A program made the position numbers and the translations under genes. From assembly GCA_002869465.1 (NCBI GenBank), contig PKSW01000372.1:1-16536 (forward strand): 16,536 nt of DNA, written 5' to 3'. Positions 1 to 6,006 of the stretch are shown here, in pieces. This DNA comes from Marinilabiliales bacterium (lineage in GTDB: Bacteria > Bacteroidota > Bacteroidia > Bacteroidales > F082). Below the pieces are notes generated by a model. That model was not told the DNA's origin and searched no databases. It saw nothing but the letters and a program-made list of their open reading frames with translations. The first letter of the stretch is position 1. Each line of letters begins with the position of its first letter.

Positions 1-167
1 AGGTCATTAGTGCAGAAATATTTGATTTAAAGGGCCAGATTATACGTTCAGTTTCTGATGTTAAACAAGTTGATATTAGCGAATTAAATGAAGGCCTTTA
101 TATTATATTTGCCAGGGATGCGAATGGATCTATATACTCAACAAAATTACTGAAAACCAGCTATTAA
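1..167 (+). CDS. C-terminal fragment of a T9SS-exported protein (type A sorting domain)
   Basis: The reading frame beginning at base 3 runs 54 codons to TAA at 165-167; the gene starts outside the window. The visible residues fit the type A C-terminal sorting domain of the Bacteroidota type IX secretion system: a beta-strand followed by an F-D-L-K-G-Q turn, then V-D-I-S-E-L, then N-E-G-L-Y-I-I, and a final S-T-K-L-L-K strand just before the end. In this family the domain takes the protein across the outer membrane and is usually cleaved when cargo is attached or released. The function of the missing cargo part cannot be told. The gene converges on the next one with a 12-base gap. Confidence 0.8.
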   Translation, partial: VISAEIFDLKGQIIRSVSDVKQVDISELNEGLYIIFARDANGSIYSTKLLKTSY

Positions 168-179
168 TAAAAAAGCAAT

Positions 180-848
180 CTATCTCGCTTTTAGGATTTC
201 GAATATTTCGCTGAGTGTATAAATCTCAAATGAAGATCTTATTTCTGTTGTTTCCGATACATGGATCATCGCTTTTGCAACGGTTGCTCCCTGAATAGGC
301 CTGTATTTCGTTAAGCCAGGAATATTTGTAAAGATCCTTGCCAGTATAAGCCCTATTTTCTCGCCCAACCTACTCTCATTTCTGTTGCCCGCCAAAATGG
401 AAGGCCTGAAAATAAAAGTATGCTTAAAACCTATTTTTTTAACAGCTTCATCCAACTCCGCTTTCATTTTTGAATAAAAAACTGACGACTTTGGATTGGC
501 TCCGGCCGAAGATACAAGACAAAAAGTTTTGACACCGTTATTTGCTGCAGCTTGCGCTGTTTCATATTGATACGTATAATCAATTTTATACTGTGCTGCC
601 TTACTTCCGGCTTTTCGGATGGTTGTTCCCATGGCAGAAAACAGTATATCGCCAGTAAGTTCATTTTTCCAATGGTCTAACTGATCAAAATCTACCAGGT
701 GTTCTTCTAAATTAAAATGATCAATTTCGAGGGACCTGCGTGTAAAAACCTTTACGGTAGAAAAGTTTTTATTTTCTAGTAATTGCTGTACTATTTTAAA
801 TCCAACAAGTCCAGTTGCTCCAATTATAATGGCAGTTTGATCTTTCAT
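180..848 (-). CDS. NAD(P)-binding Rossmann protein, TIP30/HTATIP2-like atypical SDR
   Basis: Starting from the ATG at 848 the protein has 222 residues. The frame stays open another 16 codons upstream, but that extension would begin inside the terminator hairpin of the cold-shock gene and places hydrophobic residues before the Rossmann fold, so the ATG at 848 is preferred. G-A-T-G-L-V-G at residues 10-16 is the dinucleotide-binding loop, R38-R39 may contact an NADP phosphate, and Y125-x3-K129 is the SDR catalytic pair. The segments S-A-M-G-T-T-x-x-K-A-G (71-81), V-S-S-A-G-A (112-117) and F-R-P-S-I-L (147-152) resemble the HTATIP2/TIP30 group of NAD(P)-binding proteins. The substrate is unknown. 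It ends with TAG, 12 bases from the convergent neighbour. Confidence 0.82.
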   Translation of the reverse strand: MKDQTAIIIGATGLVGFKIVQQLLENKNFSTVKVFTRRSLEIDHFNLEEHLVDFDQLDHWKNELTGDILFSAMGTTIRKAGSKAAQYKIDYTYQYETAQAAANNGVKTFCLVSSAGANPKSSVFYSKMKAELDEAVKKIGFKHTFIFRPSILAGNRNESRLGEKIGLILARIFTNIPGLTKYRPIQGATVAKAMIHVSETTEIRSSFEIYTLSEIFEILKAR

Positions 849-868
849 ATGTATTAAGTTTGGGAATT

Positions 869-896
869 CCAAGATACAAAAAAAGAAGCCCCGCAA
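869..896 (-). promoter_or_regulatory. Possible promoter of the TIP30-like gene
   Basis: On the minus strand a TTG (894-896) lies 17 bases ahead of TATCTTGG (869-876), one mismatch from the Bacteroidota -7 consensus TAnnTTTG, and the ATG at 848 follows shortly after. The TTG sits inside the terminator hairpin of the upstream cold-shock gene, so terminator and promoter would overlap. Found by pattern only. Confidence 0.35.
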
Positions 897-911
897 TTAC
901 TGCGAGGCTTC
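878..911 (-). terminator. Intrinsic terminator of the cold-shock gene
   Basis: Minus-strand transcription beyond the cold-shock gene reaches an 11-base-pair stem (arms 901-911 and 885-895, one C-A mismatch) with a 5-base loop (896-900). The stem is GC-rich and is followed by seven T residues (878-884). This is a textbook rho-independent terminator starting about 30 bases after the cold-shock stop codon. Confidence 0.85.
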
Positions 912-940
912 TTTAAATGCATTCAAAGTATCTTTATATA

Positions 941-1132
941 CTATGCTAATTTAACATTAACAGCATTTTCACCTTTTTTTCCATCAACGACTTCGAAGAC
1001 AACTTCATCGTCTTCTTTAATTCTGTCCATTAAACCTGAAGCGTGTACAAAATATTCTTTGTCTGAGTCCGCATCTTTAATAAATCCGTAGCCTTTGGCT
1101 TCGTTGAAAAACTTAACAATTCCTGTTTTCAT
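941..1132 (-). CDS. Cold-shock domain protein (CspA family)
   Basis: A 63-residue protein that is a single cold-shock (OB-fold) domain binding single-stranded RNA or DNA. The RNP1 motif K-G-Y-G-F-I-K is at residues 13-19 and the RNP2 motif Y-F-V-H-A-S at 27-32; the tail N-A-V-N-V-K-L is typical. The family acts as nucleic-acid chaperones that melt RNA structure, some members induced by cold and others constitutive. It has its own predicted promoter upstream and a strong terminator downstream, so it is most likely a single-gene transcript. The 5' leader predicted from the promoter is only about 30 bases, shorter than the long thermosensing leader of E. coli cspA, which gives no support for cold-specific leader control. 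Confidence 0.95.
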   Translation of the reverse strand: MKTGIVKFFNEAKGYGFIKDADSDKEYFVHASGLMDRIKEDDEVVFEVVDGKKGENAVNVKLA

Positions 1133-1169
1133 AAAAATAAAATAAATAAAATATAATAAAAATTCGCTG

Positions 1170-1199
1170 CAAATATAACTAAAATAACAAGAGAATCAA
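1170..1199 (-). promoter_or_regulatory. Promoter of the cold-shock gene
   Basis: On the minus strand TTG (1197-1199) is followed after 19 bases by TATATTTG (1170-1177), matching the Bacteroidota sigma-A pattern TTG-N17-23-TAnnTTTG. It lies about 38 bases ahead of the ATG at 1132, within the gap between msrA and the cold-shock gene. Confidence 0.6.
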
Positions 1200-1231
1200 T
1201 CTTTTAGTAAAAAATTAATTGTGTCAACTGC

Positions 1232-1858
1232 TTATTTGGTCAGCTTGTCGGAAAATACTTTTTTGAATTTTTCTACCTTGGGTGTTATCACGTAATTGCA
1301 ATATCCATTCGCTGGATTATTCTCATAGTAATTTAAGTGATAAGGTTCTGCCTGGTAAAACTTCGTAAATGGGCTGATTTCTGTTACTATAGGTTTCTTC
1401 CAAATACCTTCTTTTTCAAGCTGCTCTTTATAATATAAAGCTTCTTCTTTTTGTTGTTGCGTATGGTAGAAAATAACCGATCGGTATTGAGGCCCCATAT
1501 CAGCACCTTGCCTGTTTAGTGTTGTAGGATCGTGGGTTTCCCAGAAAATCTCCAGCAGATCTTTAAATGGAATTAATTCCGGATCATACGTCACCTGTAC
1601 TACTTCTGCATACCCGGTTTCGCCTGAACAAACCAATTCATAACTCGGGTTGGGTTCAGTGCCACCAGAATAACCTGGAACAGCTTCAATAACGCCTTCT
1701 ACCAGGTTAAAAATAGCTTCAGTACACCAGAAGCAACCGGAGCCAAAGGTTACTATTTCATAATTTTTTGTTTTATTATTGTCCATATTTTGTGCATTCA
1801 GATGAGTGAATAGAAGCAAAACAATTAGAAAAACCAATATGTTGAGTTGTGTACGCAT
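1232..1858 (-). CDS. msrA: Peptide-methionine (S)-S-oxide reductase MsrA, exported
   Basis: A 208-residue protein that reduces methionine-S-sulfoxide in proteins back to methionine. The catalytic motif G-C-F-W-C-T-E-A is at residues 41-48 with the nucleophilic cysteine at 42. P-G-Y-S-G-G, G-Y-A-E-V-V-Q-V and the C-terminal N-G-Y-C-N-Y, whose cysteine is the likely resolving residue, are all present. The first 22 residues are a signal peptide: a positive N-terminus, a run of L/V/I/F, then L-N-A before Q23. The enzyme therefore probably acts in the periplasm or on the envelope, unlike the cytosolic E. coli MsrA. No MsrB domain is fused or adjacent. It lies 26 bases downstream of the CxxC protein gene on the same strand and probably shares its transcript. 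Confidence 0.93.
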   Translation of the reverse strand: MRTQLNILVFLIVLLLFTHLNAQNMDNNKTKNYEIVTFGSGCFWCTEAIFNLVEGVIEAVPGYSGGTEPNPSYELVCSGETGYAEVVQVTYDPELIPFKDLLEIFWETHDPTTLNRQGADMGPQYRSVIFYHTQQQKEEALYYKEQLEKEGIWKKPIVTEISPFTKFYQAEPYHLNYYENNPANGYCNYVITPKVEKFKKVFSDKLTK

Positions 1859-1884
1859 TTTTAATTGAAATTAATTTTTTAGAA

Positions 1885-2463
1885 TCAAATAAGGATGAGT
1901 TTTTTTCCGTGGATAAGTTCTTCAATTTCTGGAGATGGGCCCAGAAATTTTTCACGGAATCCATTCATCTCATCAATGGTCTTGTCAGAAAGCAGTTCAG
2001 CCATTTCTTCCATGGCTTTTTCACCGATGATCATGGGTGGCATATTCATCAGCATTTTGTTGCCATTGAATTGGGCCACAATTTGATATTCGTTCATTTC
2101 GCCAATTTCATCTCCTTTAAAAAAACATTTGGAAAGCCATTCGTCAAGATTAAAATTACGAATATCAATTACGATGGGTTGATGGCTTTTTTCAGCCATT
2201 ATTTGCTGATAATAGCGGTGAAGGTTGGCCAGTGACTCTTCCGACATACCTTTTTGCACTTGAGTATGGCAATCCAGACAAACGGCAAATTCAAAAATGG
2301 TAGAGCCAAAATCATAGCCCTTATAATTTTTAATGGCCTTTTCTACTACATAGCTTGTTCCTTCTGAAAGTAAGAACTTACCACACATCTGGCAGTATTC
2401 AAAAGGTTTGCCTTCGGCATCAGAATAAAAACGGTCCGGTATGTCAATCCTGTAATCATCCAT
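1885..2463 (-). CDS. Unrecognised protein with two CxxC pairs (putative zinc-binding)
   Basis: I do not recognise a named family. Counted from the ATG at 2463 the protein has 192 residues. C24-x2-C27 and C62-x2-C65 lie in the N-terminal third, spaced as in a four-cysteine zinc site, with a charged stretch between them. The remainder is acidic and mixed helical, with a methionine-rich segment near 140-150, and shows no signal peptide or membrane segment, so it is probably cytosolic. An in-frame ATG four codons earlier (2475) overlaps the predicted -7 element, so 2463 is the better start and the mRNA leader would be only a few bases long. It is divergent from the DUF3127 gene and followed by msrA. 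Zinc binding is an inference from cysteine spacing only. Confidence 0.7.
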   Translation of the reverse strand: MDDYRIDIPDRFYSDAEGKPFEYCQMCGKFLLSEGTSYVVEKAIKNYKGYDFGSTIFEFAVCLDCHTQVQKGMSEESLANLHRYYQQIMAEKSHQPIVIDIRNFNLDEWLSKCFFKGDEIGEMNEYQIVAQFNGNKMLMNMPPMIIGEKAMEEMAELLSDKTIDEMNGFREKFLGPSPEIEELIHGKKLILI

Positions 2464-2472
2464 ATCTGTTTG

Positions 2473-2504
2473 CAAAAGTAATGGTTTTAATTTTCCAATT
2501 CCAA
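2473..2504 (-). promoter_or_regulatory. Promoter of the CxxC protein / msrA transcript
   Basis: On the minus strand TTG (2502-2504) lies 21 bases ahead of TACTTTTG (2473-2480), a full match to TAnnTTTG. The expected start of transcription, about 5-7 bases further on, falls just before the ATG at 2463, which implies a nearly leaderless mRNA. Confidence 0.5.
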
Positions 2505-2526
2505 TTCATATCTTCTACAAAATCTG

Positions 2527-2534
2527 TAAATTTG
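2527..2534 (+). promoter_or_regulatory. Possible -7 element of the DUF3127 / permease transcript
   Basis: TAAATTTG matches TAnnTTTG and sits 21 bases ahead of the ATG at 2556, the usual distance. No TTG lies 17-23 bases upstream, so the -33 part is weak or missing. Confidence 0.4.
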
Positions 2535-2555
2535 ATTTTTAAAAAGATAAAATTT

Positions 2556-2909
2556 ATGGCTATTGAAATTAAAGGAAAGCTAATCAAGAAAATGGATGTT
2601 GTTTCGGGTGAAGGAAAAAACGGGAAATGGGAGAAACAGGAATTCGTTATTGAAACAGAGGATCAATATCCCAAAAAGATTTGCATGAGCGTGTGGGGTG
2701 ACAAATTGTCGATGCTGGAGCATTTGGTGGAAGGGGATATTATCAGGGCTTCGGTAAATATTGAATCGAGAGAATATAACTCGCGATGGTACACGGATAT
2801 CAGAGCTTGGCGCATTGATAAAGAAGCAGAAGAAGGATCTTCGATTCCGCATCCTGATGAGCCACCACCGGCCGATTATTTAAGCCCGGAAGACGATTTG
2901 CCTTTTTAA
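2556..2909 (+). CDS. DUF3127 protein with an SSB-like C-terminal tip
   Basis: From the ATG at 2556 the protein has 117 residues. The frame is open for 67 more codons upstream, but that part runs antisense over the divergent CxxC gene and its promoter, so it is not used. The sequence M-A-I-E-I-K-G-K-L then a long beta-rich region to about residue 88 (V-W-G-D-K, G-D-I-I-R-A-S-V, Y-T-D-I-R-A-W) fits DUF3127, a small Bacteroidota family without an established function. After a proline- and acid-rich linker (89-110) the protein ends in E-D-D-L-P-F. This is the same kind of tip as the E. coli single-strand-binding protein (D-D-D-I-P-F), which recruits replication and repair partners. The size and layout (OB-sized beta domain, flexible linker, acidic-hydrophobic tip) suggest a small SSB-like protein; this is inference. 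Confidence 0.85.
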   Translation: MAIEIKGKLIKKMDVVSGEGKNGKWEKQEFVIETEDQYPKKICMSVWGDKLSMLEHLVEGDIIRASVNIESREYNSRWYTDIRAWRIDKEAEEGSSIPHPDEPPPADYLSPEDDLPF

Positions 2910-2943
2910 TGAAAGCTAACATCCTTTTACTTCATTTATCCGC

Positions 2944-3840
2944 ATGAAAAAACTTTTCGGTGCCCACTTGGCAGTAATTGGCGCGAACGTCATATTTGGT
3001 ATCAATTACGTGGTGGCCAAAGGCATTATGCCTGATTACCTGCTGCCCAGGCCCATCATTTTTTTGAGAGTTGTAGGGGCTTCCATCATTTTCTGGTTGG
3101 TAAGTTTGATGTTTCCTCGTGAGAAAGTAACAAGGAAAGACCTTGTAAGCCTGGCCATTTGTGCTATTTTCGGGGTGGCAGTTAATCAAATCCTGTTTTT
3201 TGAAGGTCTAAACCTGACGACACCTATCAATGCATCGATCATCATGGTTACAATACCGATCATGGTAATGGTTTTCGCCCATTTCATTATCGGAGATAAG
3301 ATCAATTCAAACAAACTGATAGGAATCTTATTCGGATTTATCGGTGCCGCTTACCTGATTTTACAAGGTGGAAGTATTTCATTGGGTATAAATACATCAT
3401 TGGGTAATTTATTCGTATTTCTGAATGCTTCATCGTATGCACTTTTCCTTGTATTGGTGAAACCATTATTAAAAAAATACTCAGCGATCACGGTAATGAA
3501 ATGGGTATTCACTTTTGGGTTTATTTATATACTTCCATTCACATTCAAACTGTTAATAGCTTCAGATTTTGATACGATTCCCGTTAATATTTGGATGTCA
3601 ATAGTTTATGTAGTTATCTTTACTACCGTGCTGGCTTATTTTCTGAATAATTTCTCGCTAAGAACCATAACGCCTACCATGAATAGTGCCTATATATATG
3701 CACAACCCTTGATCGCCACGATTATATCACTTTGGGCAACCAAAGACCGATTAACTTATGTGGAAGTTGTGGCGGCATTTTTTATATTTACGGGTGTTTA
3801 CTTTGTAAATTTTAGAAAAGGAAAGAAAGCCGCCACCTAA
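2944..3840 (+). CDS. EamA-family (DMT superfamily) permease
   Basis: A 298-residue inner-membrane protein with about ten hydrophobic segments in two homologous halves (roughly residues 7-137 and 150-290), the usual length and layout of the drug/metabolite transporter superfamily. The first half opens with G-A-N-V-I-F-G-I-N-Y-V and contains a conserved F-x-R near 41-43; the second half includes the characteristic T-P-T-M-N-S-A-Y-I-Y-A-Q-P (about 240-252) and ends in a short lysine-rich cytosolic tail. Members export or import amino acids, nucleotides or other metabolites; the substrate cannot be predicted. It begins 34 bases after the DUF3127 gene on the same strand, so the two may be co-transcribed, although no functional link is evident. 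Confidence 0.88.
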   Translation: MKKLFGAHLAVIGANVIFGINYVVAKGIMPDYLLPRPIIFLRVVGASIIFWLVSLMFPREKVTRKDLVSLAICAIFGVAVNQILFFEGLNLTTPINASIIMVTIPIMVMVFAHFIIGDKINSNKLIGILFGFIGAAYLILQGGSISLGINTSLGNLFVFLNASSYALFLVLVKPLLKKYSAITVMKWVFTFGFIYILPFTFKLLIASDFDTIPVNIWMSIVYVVIFTTVLAYFLNNFSLRTITPTMNSAYIYAQPLIATIISLWATKDRLTYVEVVAAFFIFTGVYFVNFRKGKKAAT

Positions 3841-3858
3841 AAGATGCTAAAGATTTAT

Positions 3859-3866
3859 TATTTTTG
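3859..3866 (+). promoter_or_regulatory. Possible -7 element upstream of kdsA
   Basis: TATTTTTG matches TAnnTTTG but has no TTG at the right distance upstream. If used, it would give kdsA a leader of about 115 bases that includes the hairpin at 3944-3982. Weak evidence. Confidence 0.3.
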
Positions 3867-3943
3867 AAACGACCATGAATTTTAACATTTTAAGATAAAC
3901 ACTGAAAATGATTAAAATTCATCGGGAGTTCCTGAATGGGAAG

Positions 3944-3982
3944 AAATTTTTAGTTTCTTCAATTTCAGAAAACTAAAAATTT
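3944..3982 (+). promoter_or_regulatory. Perfect 13-bp inverted repeat just before kdsA
   Basis: The arms at 3944-3956 and 3970-3982 are exact reverse complements of 13 bases, separated by a 13-base loop. The 3' arm ends 7 bases before the kdsA ATG, where a ribosome would dock. The stem is AT-rich and is not followed by a clean T-run on the plus strand, so it is a poor terminator of the permease gene. A cis-acting RNA hairpin or a DNA operator is more likely. The structure is visible in the sequence; its role is inferred. Confidence 0.5.
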
Positions 3983-3989
3983 TGAACAG

Positions 3990-4823
3990 ATGAAAAAACC
4001 TATCCTTATGGTTGACATTCCAGGATTACAATATTCCGAATCGGGTAACTTTTTATTGTTGGCAGGACCTTGCGTTGTTGAAAGTGAAAAGATTACTTTT
4101 CAAATTGCTGACGAGATTAAAAAAGTTTCTGATAAGCTGAAAATTCCCTTTGTTTTTAAAGCGTCTTATCGCAAAGCCAACAGGTCGAAACTGGATTCGT
4201 TTGCAGGAATTGGTGATCAAGAGGCTTTGCAAATATTAAGGAAGATCAAAAATACTTTTCATATTCCTGTTGTTACGGATATTCATTCTCCTGAAGAGGC
4301 CTTGTTGGCTGCTGAATATGTTGATATACTGCAAATCCCTGCATTCCTATGCAGGCAAACAGACTTATTGTTAGCAGCCGGTAACACAGGGAAAGTGGTG
4401 AATATTAAAAAAGGGCAGTTCCTATCCGGGGCTTCCATGAAATTCGCAATTGATAAAGTTTTATCGACCGGAAACAATAAAATTTTCCTGACTGAAAGAG
4501 GAAGCATGTTTGGCTATAATGACCTGATAGTGGATTATCGCAATATCCCTGAGATGCAACAAACGGGCTTTCCGGTAATTGTGGATGTTACGCATTCGTT
4601 GCAGCAACCTAACCAGAGTTCAGGAGTGACCGGTGGGAACCCGGAGATGATCGAAACCATTGCCAAAGCAGCTATTGCTGTGGGTGTCGATGGCATTTTT
4701 CTTGAAACGCATCCAAATCCTGCTGAGGCAAAATCGGATGGTGCCAACATGTTAAACCTGGCATTGCTGGAACCACTTATAGAAAAATTAGCTGCCTTAA
4801 GGCAAGCTGTCAATAAGTTTTAA
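3990..4823 (+). CDS. kdsA: 3-deoxy-8-phosphooctulonate (KDO-8-P) synthase, metal-dependent type
   Basis: A 277-residue cytosolic TIM-barrel enzyme that condenses phosphoenolpyruvate with arabinose-5-phosphate to make KDO-8-phosphate, a precursor of the lipopolysaccharide inner core. Seen motifs: L-A-G-P-C-V-V-E-S (24-32), F-K-A-S-Y-R-K-A-N-R-S (56-66), Q-I-P-A-F-L-C-R-Q-T (115-124), N-I-K-K-G-Q-F (138-144), T-E-R-G-S-M-F-G-Y (168-176) and V-D-V-T-H-S (198-203). The four metal ligands of the Aquifex-type enzyme are present: C28, H202, E239 (L-E-T-H) and D250. E. coli KdsA has asparagine in place of the cysteine and needs no metal. Length is normal. The gene converges with the MscS gene with a 3-base gap. 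Other Kdo genes are not in the window. Confidence 0.96.
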   Translation: MKKPILMVDIPGLQYSESGNFLLLAGPCVVESEKITFQIADEIKKVSDKLKIPFVFKASYRKANRSKLDSFAGIGDQEALQILRKIKNTFHIPVVTDIHSPEEALLAAEYVDILQIPAFLCRQTDLLLAAGNTGKVVNIKKGQFLSGASMKFAIDKVLSTGNNKIFLTERGSMFGYNDLIVDYRNIPEMQQTGFPVIVDVTHSLQQPNQSSGVTGGNPEMIETIAKAAIAVGVDGIFLETHPNPAEAKSDGANMLNLALLEPLIEKLAALRQAVNKF

Positions 4824-4826
4824 ATT

Positions 4827-5882
4827 CTATTTGCTGATCTGTGCTAAAATGGATTGCGTTGGGAAGGCAAATTCCAGTTTGTTTTCGTTAAAACGTTTCA
4901 GAATCTGCATGTTTACATCCGTTTGGACTTGTAAGATGTCGGCTTCTTTCTTGATATAATAAATAAAAATGATACCCAATGAAAAATCGCCAAATGAATT
5001 AAAACCTACCGGAACATTGTCTTCTGCTCCTTCCGTATTAGCGATGATATCCTTTAAAATATCAATGGCCAGTTGAATTTTGTCTTCAGGTGTATCGTAG
5101 GTCAATCCAAGGTTTAAGGTCACTTTCCTGGACGGTTCCAGGGAAACATTTTCCACAATATTATCAGTAAACTTCATATTTGGAACCGTTAATATGGTTC
5201 CAGCCAGTGTTTTGATACGGGTGCTTCTGAGTCCTACTTCCTGCACAATGCCATCATATCCGGCTACTTTGATGCGGTCACCCAGAATAAAAGGTTTGTC
5301 GGTAAAAATGGTAAAGCCGCCGAAAAAATTGGCAACGGTATCCTTAGCGGCCATAGCCAGTGCCAGACCACCGATACCGAGTCCGGCAAGCACAGCGCCC
5401 ACGTTAAAACCGGCATTATTCAGCGCAATAATAATACCCAGTATCCAAATGGCATACTTAATTGCTTTCCGCGCCACAGGCAGCAACTGGTCGTCGATAT
5501 CACTTTCGCTTTTCTTTACGATAGGCGTCAGGTATTCATCAATAAGGGCTTCCAGTAACCTGGCTATAAACCAGGTGACCACAAGAATAACCACGAACCA
5601 AAATCCATTATTCAGATACACAGTGACTTGCTCCGAAAATGTGAGTCGTTTGATAGCAAACCAAATACCTCCTAAGGCAACAATATAAATGAGGGGTTCC
5701 TCAAGCATATCCACGATCAGGTCATCAATCCTTGTTTTGCTTTTTGCAGAAAGCTTCTTTACAATATTTTTTATGAACCACACTAAAAGCTTGGTAACTA
5801 CAACAGCACCAATAATGATTAGCAACGATATGGCCCAATCTCCTACGGTGTTATTATAAAATTGTTTTTCAAAAAAATCCAT
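4827..5882 (-). CDS. MscS-family mechanosensitive ion channel
   Basis: A 351-residue inner-membrane protein. Hydrophobic segments lie near residues 16-38, 62-79, 91-112 and 140-158, followed by the pore-lining TM3 at about 160-192 (V-G-A-V-L-A-G-L-G-I-G-G-L-A-L-A, rich in Gly and Ala as in MscS). The next part, F-G-G-F-x-I-F-T-D-K-P-F-x-x-G-D-R-I-K-V, is the classic start of the MscS beta domain, followed by V-G-L-R-S-T-R-I-K-T and V-P-N-M-K-F. The cytosolic C-terminal domain is complete. Such channels open under membrane tension and release solutes on hypo-osmotic shock. There is one transmembrane pair more than in E. coli MscS (286 residues). It starts 16 bases after the restored end of the DUF4831 frame and is probably co-transcribed with it. 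Confidence 0.93.
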   Translation of the reverse strand: MDFFEKQFYNNTVGDWAISLLIIIGAVVVTKLLVWFIKNIVKKLSAKSKTRIDDLIVDMLEEPLIYIVALGGIWFAIKRLTFSEQVTVYLNNGFWFVVILVVTWFIARLLEALIDEYLTPIVKKSESDIDDQLLPVARKAIKYAIWILGIIIALNNAGFNVGAVLAGLGIGGLALAMAAKDTVANFFGGFTIFTDKPFILGDRIKVAGYDGIVQEVGLRSTRIKTLAGTILTVPNMKFTDNIVENVSLEPSRKVTLNLGLTYDTPEDKIQLAIDILKDIIANTEGAEDNVPVGFNSFGDFSLGIIFIYYIKKEADILQVQTDVNMQILKRFNENKLEFAFPTQSILAQISK

Positions 5883-5898
5883 CTATTTTTATTTTAAT

Positions 5899-6006
5899 TT
5901 ATTCTCTGACAATGCTTTTTAAGCTTCCGGTTTGTTCATCGAACAATAATTTGGTCCTGTTGAGAGGTGCCGTTGCAATCACACCAAACTGACCAATAGG
6001 TATGAG
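5899..6006 (-). pseudogene. Cut-off C-terminus of the DUF4831 gene, in frame behind an amber codon
   Basis: Reading on in the same frame past the TAG at 6007-6009 gives 35 more sense codons and then TAA at 5899-5901. The residues begin L-I-P-I-G-Q-F-G-V-I-A-T-A-P and continue with a short strand, F-D-E-Q-T-G-S-L-K, to the end. This fits the conserved end of DUF4831 proteins, where a P-I-x-Q-F-G segment follows the strand that here is I-Y-F-N. The segment has no start codon of its own and no frame damage, so one base change is the only visible lesion. Confidence 0.7.

Noticed and set aside
2355..2555. 67-codon upstream extension of the DUF3127 frame
   Set aside because: It lies antisense to the CxxC gene and over both promoters, and the domain begins at the ATG at 2556.
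3908..3976. A 22-codon open frame ahead of kdsA that could be a leader peptide
   Set aside because: Too short to support, with no run of regulatory codons, and it overlaps the inverted repeat, which explains the sequence better.
3944..3982. Hairpin considered as a terminator for the permease gene
   Set aside because: It lies about 100 bases beyond the stop, is AT-rich, and is followed by TGAACAG instead of a T-run.
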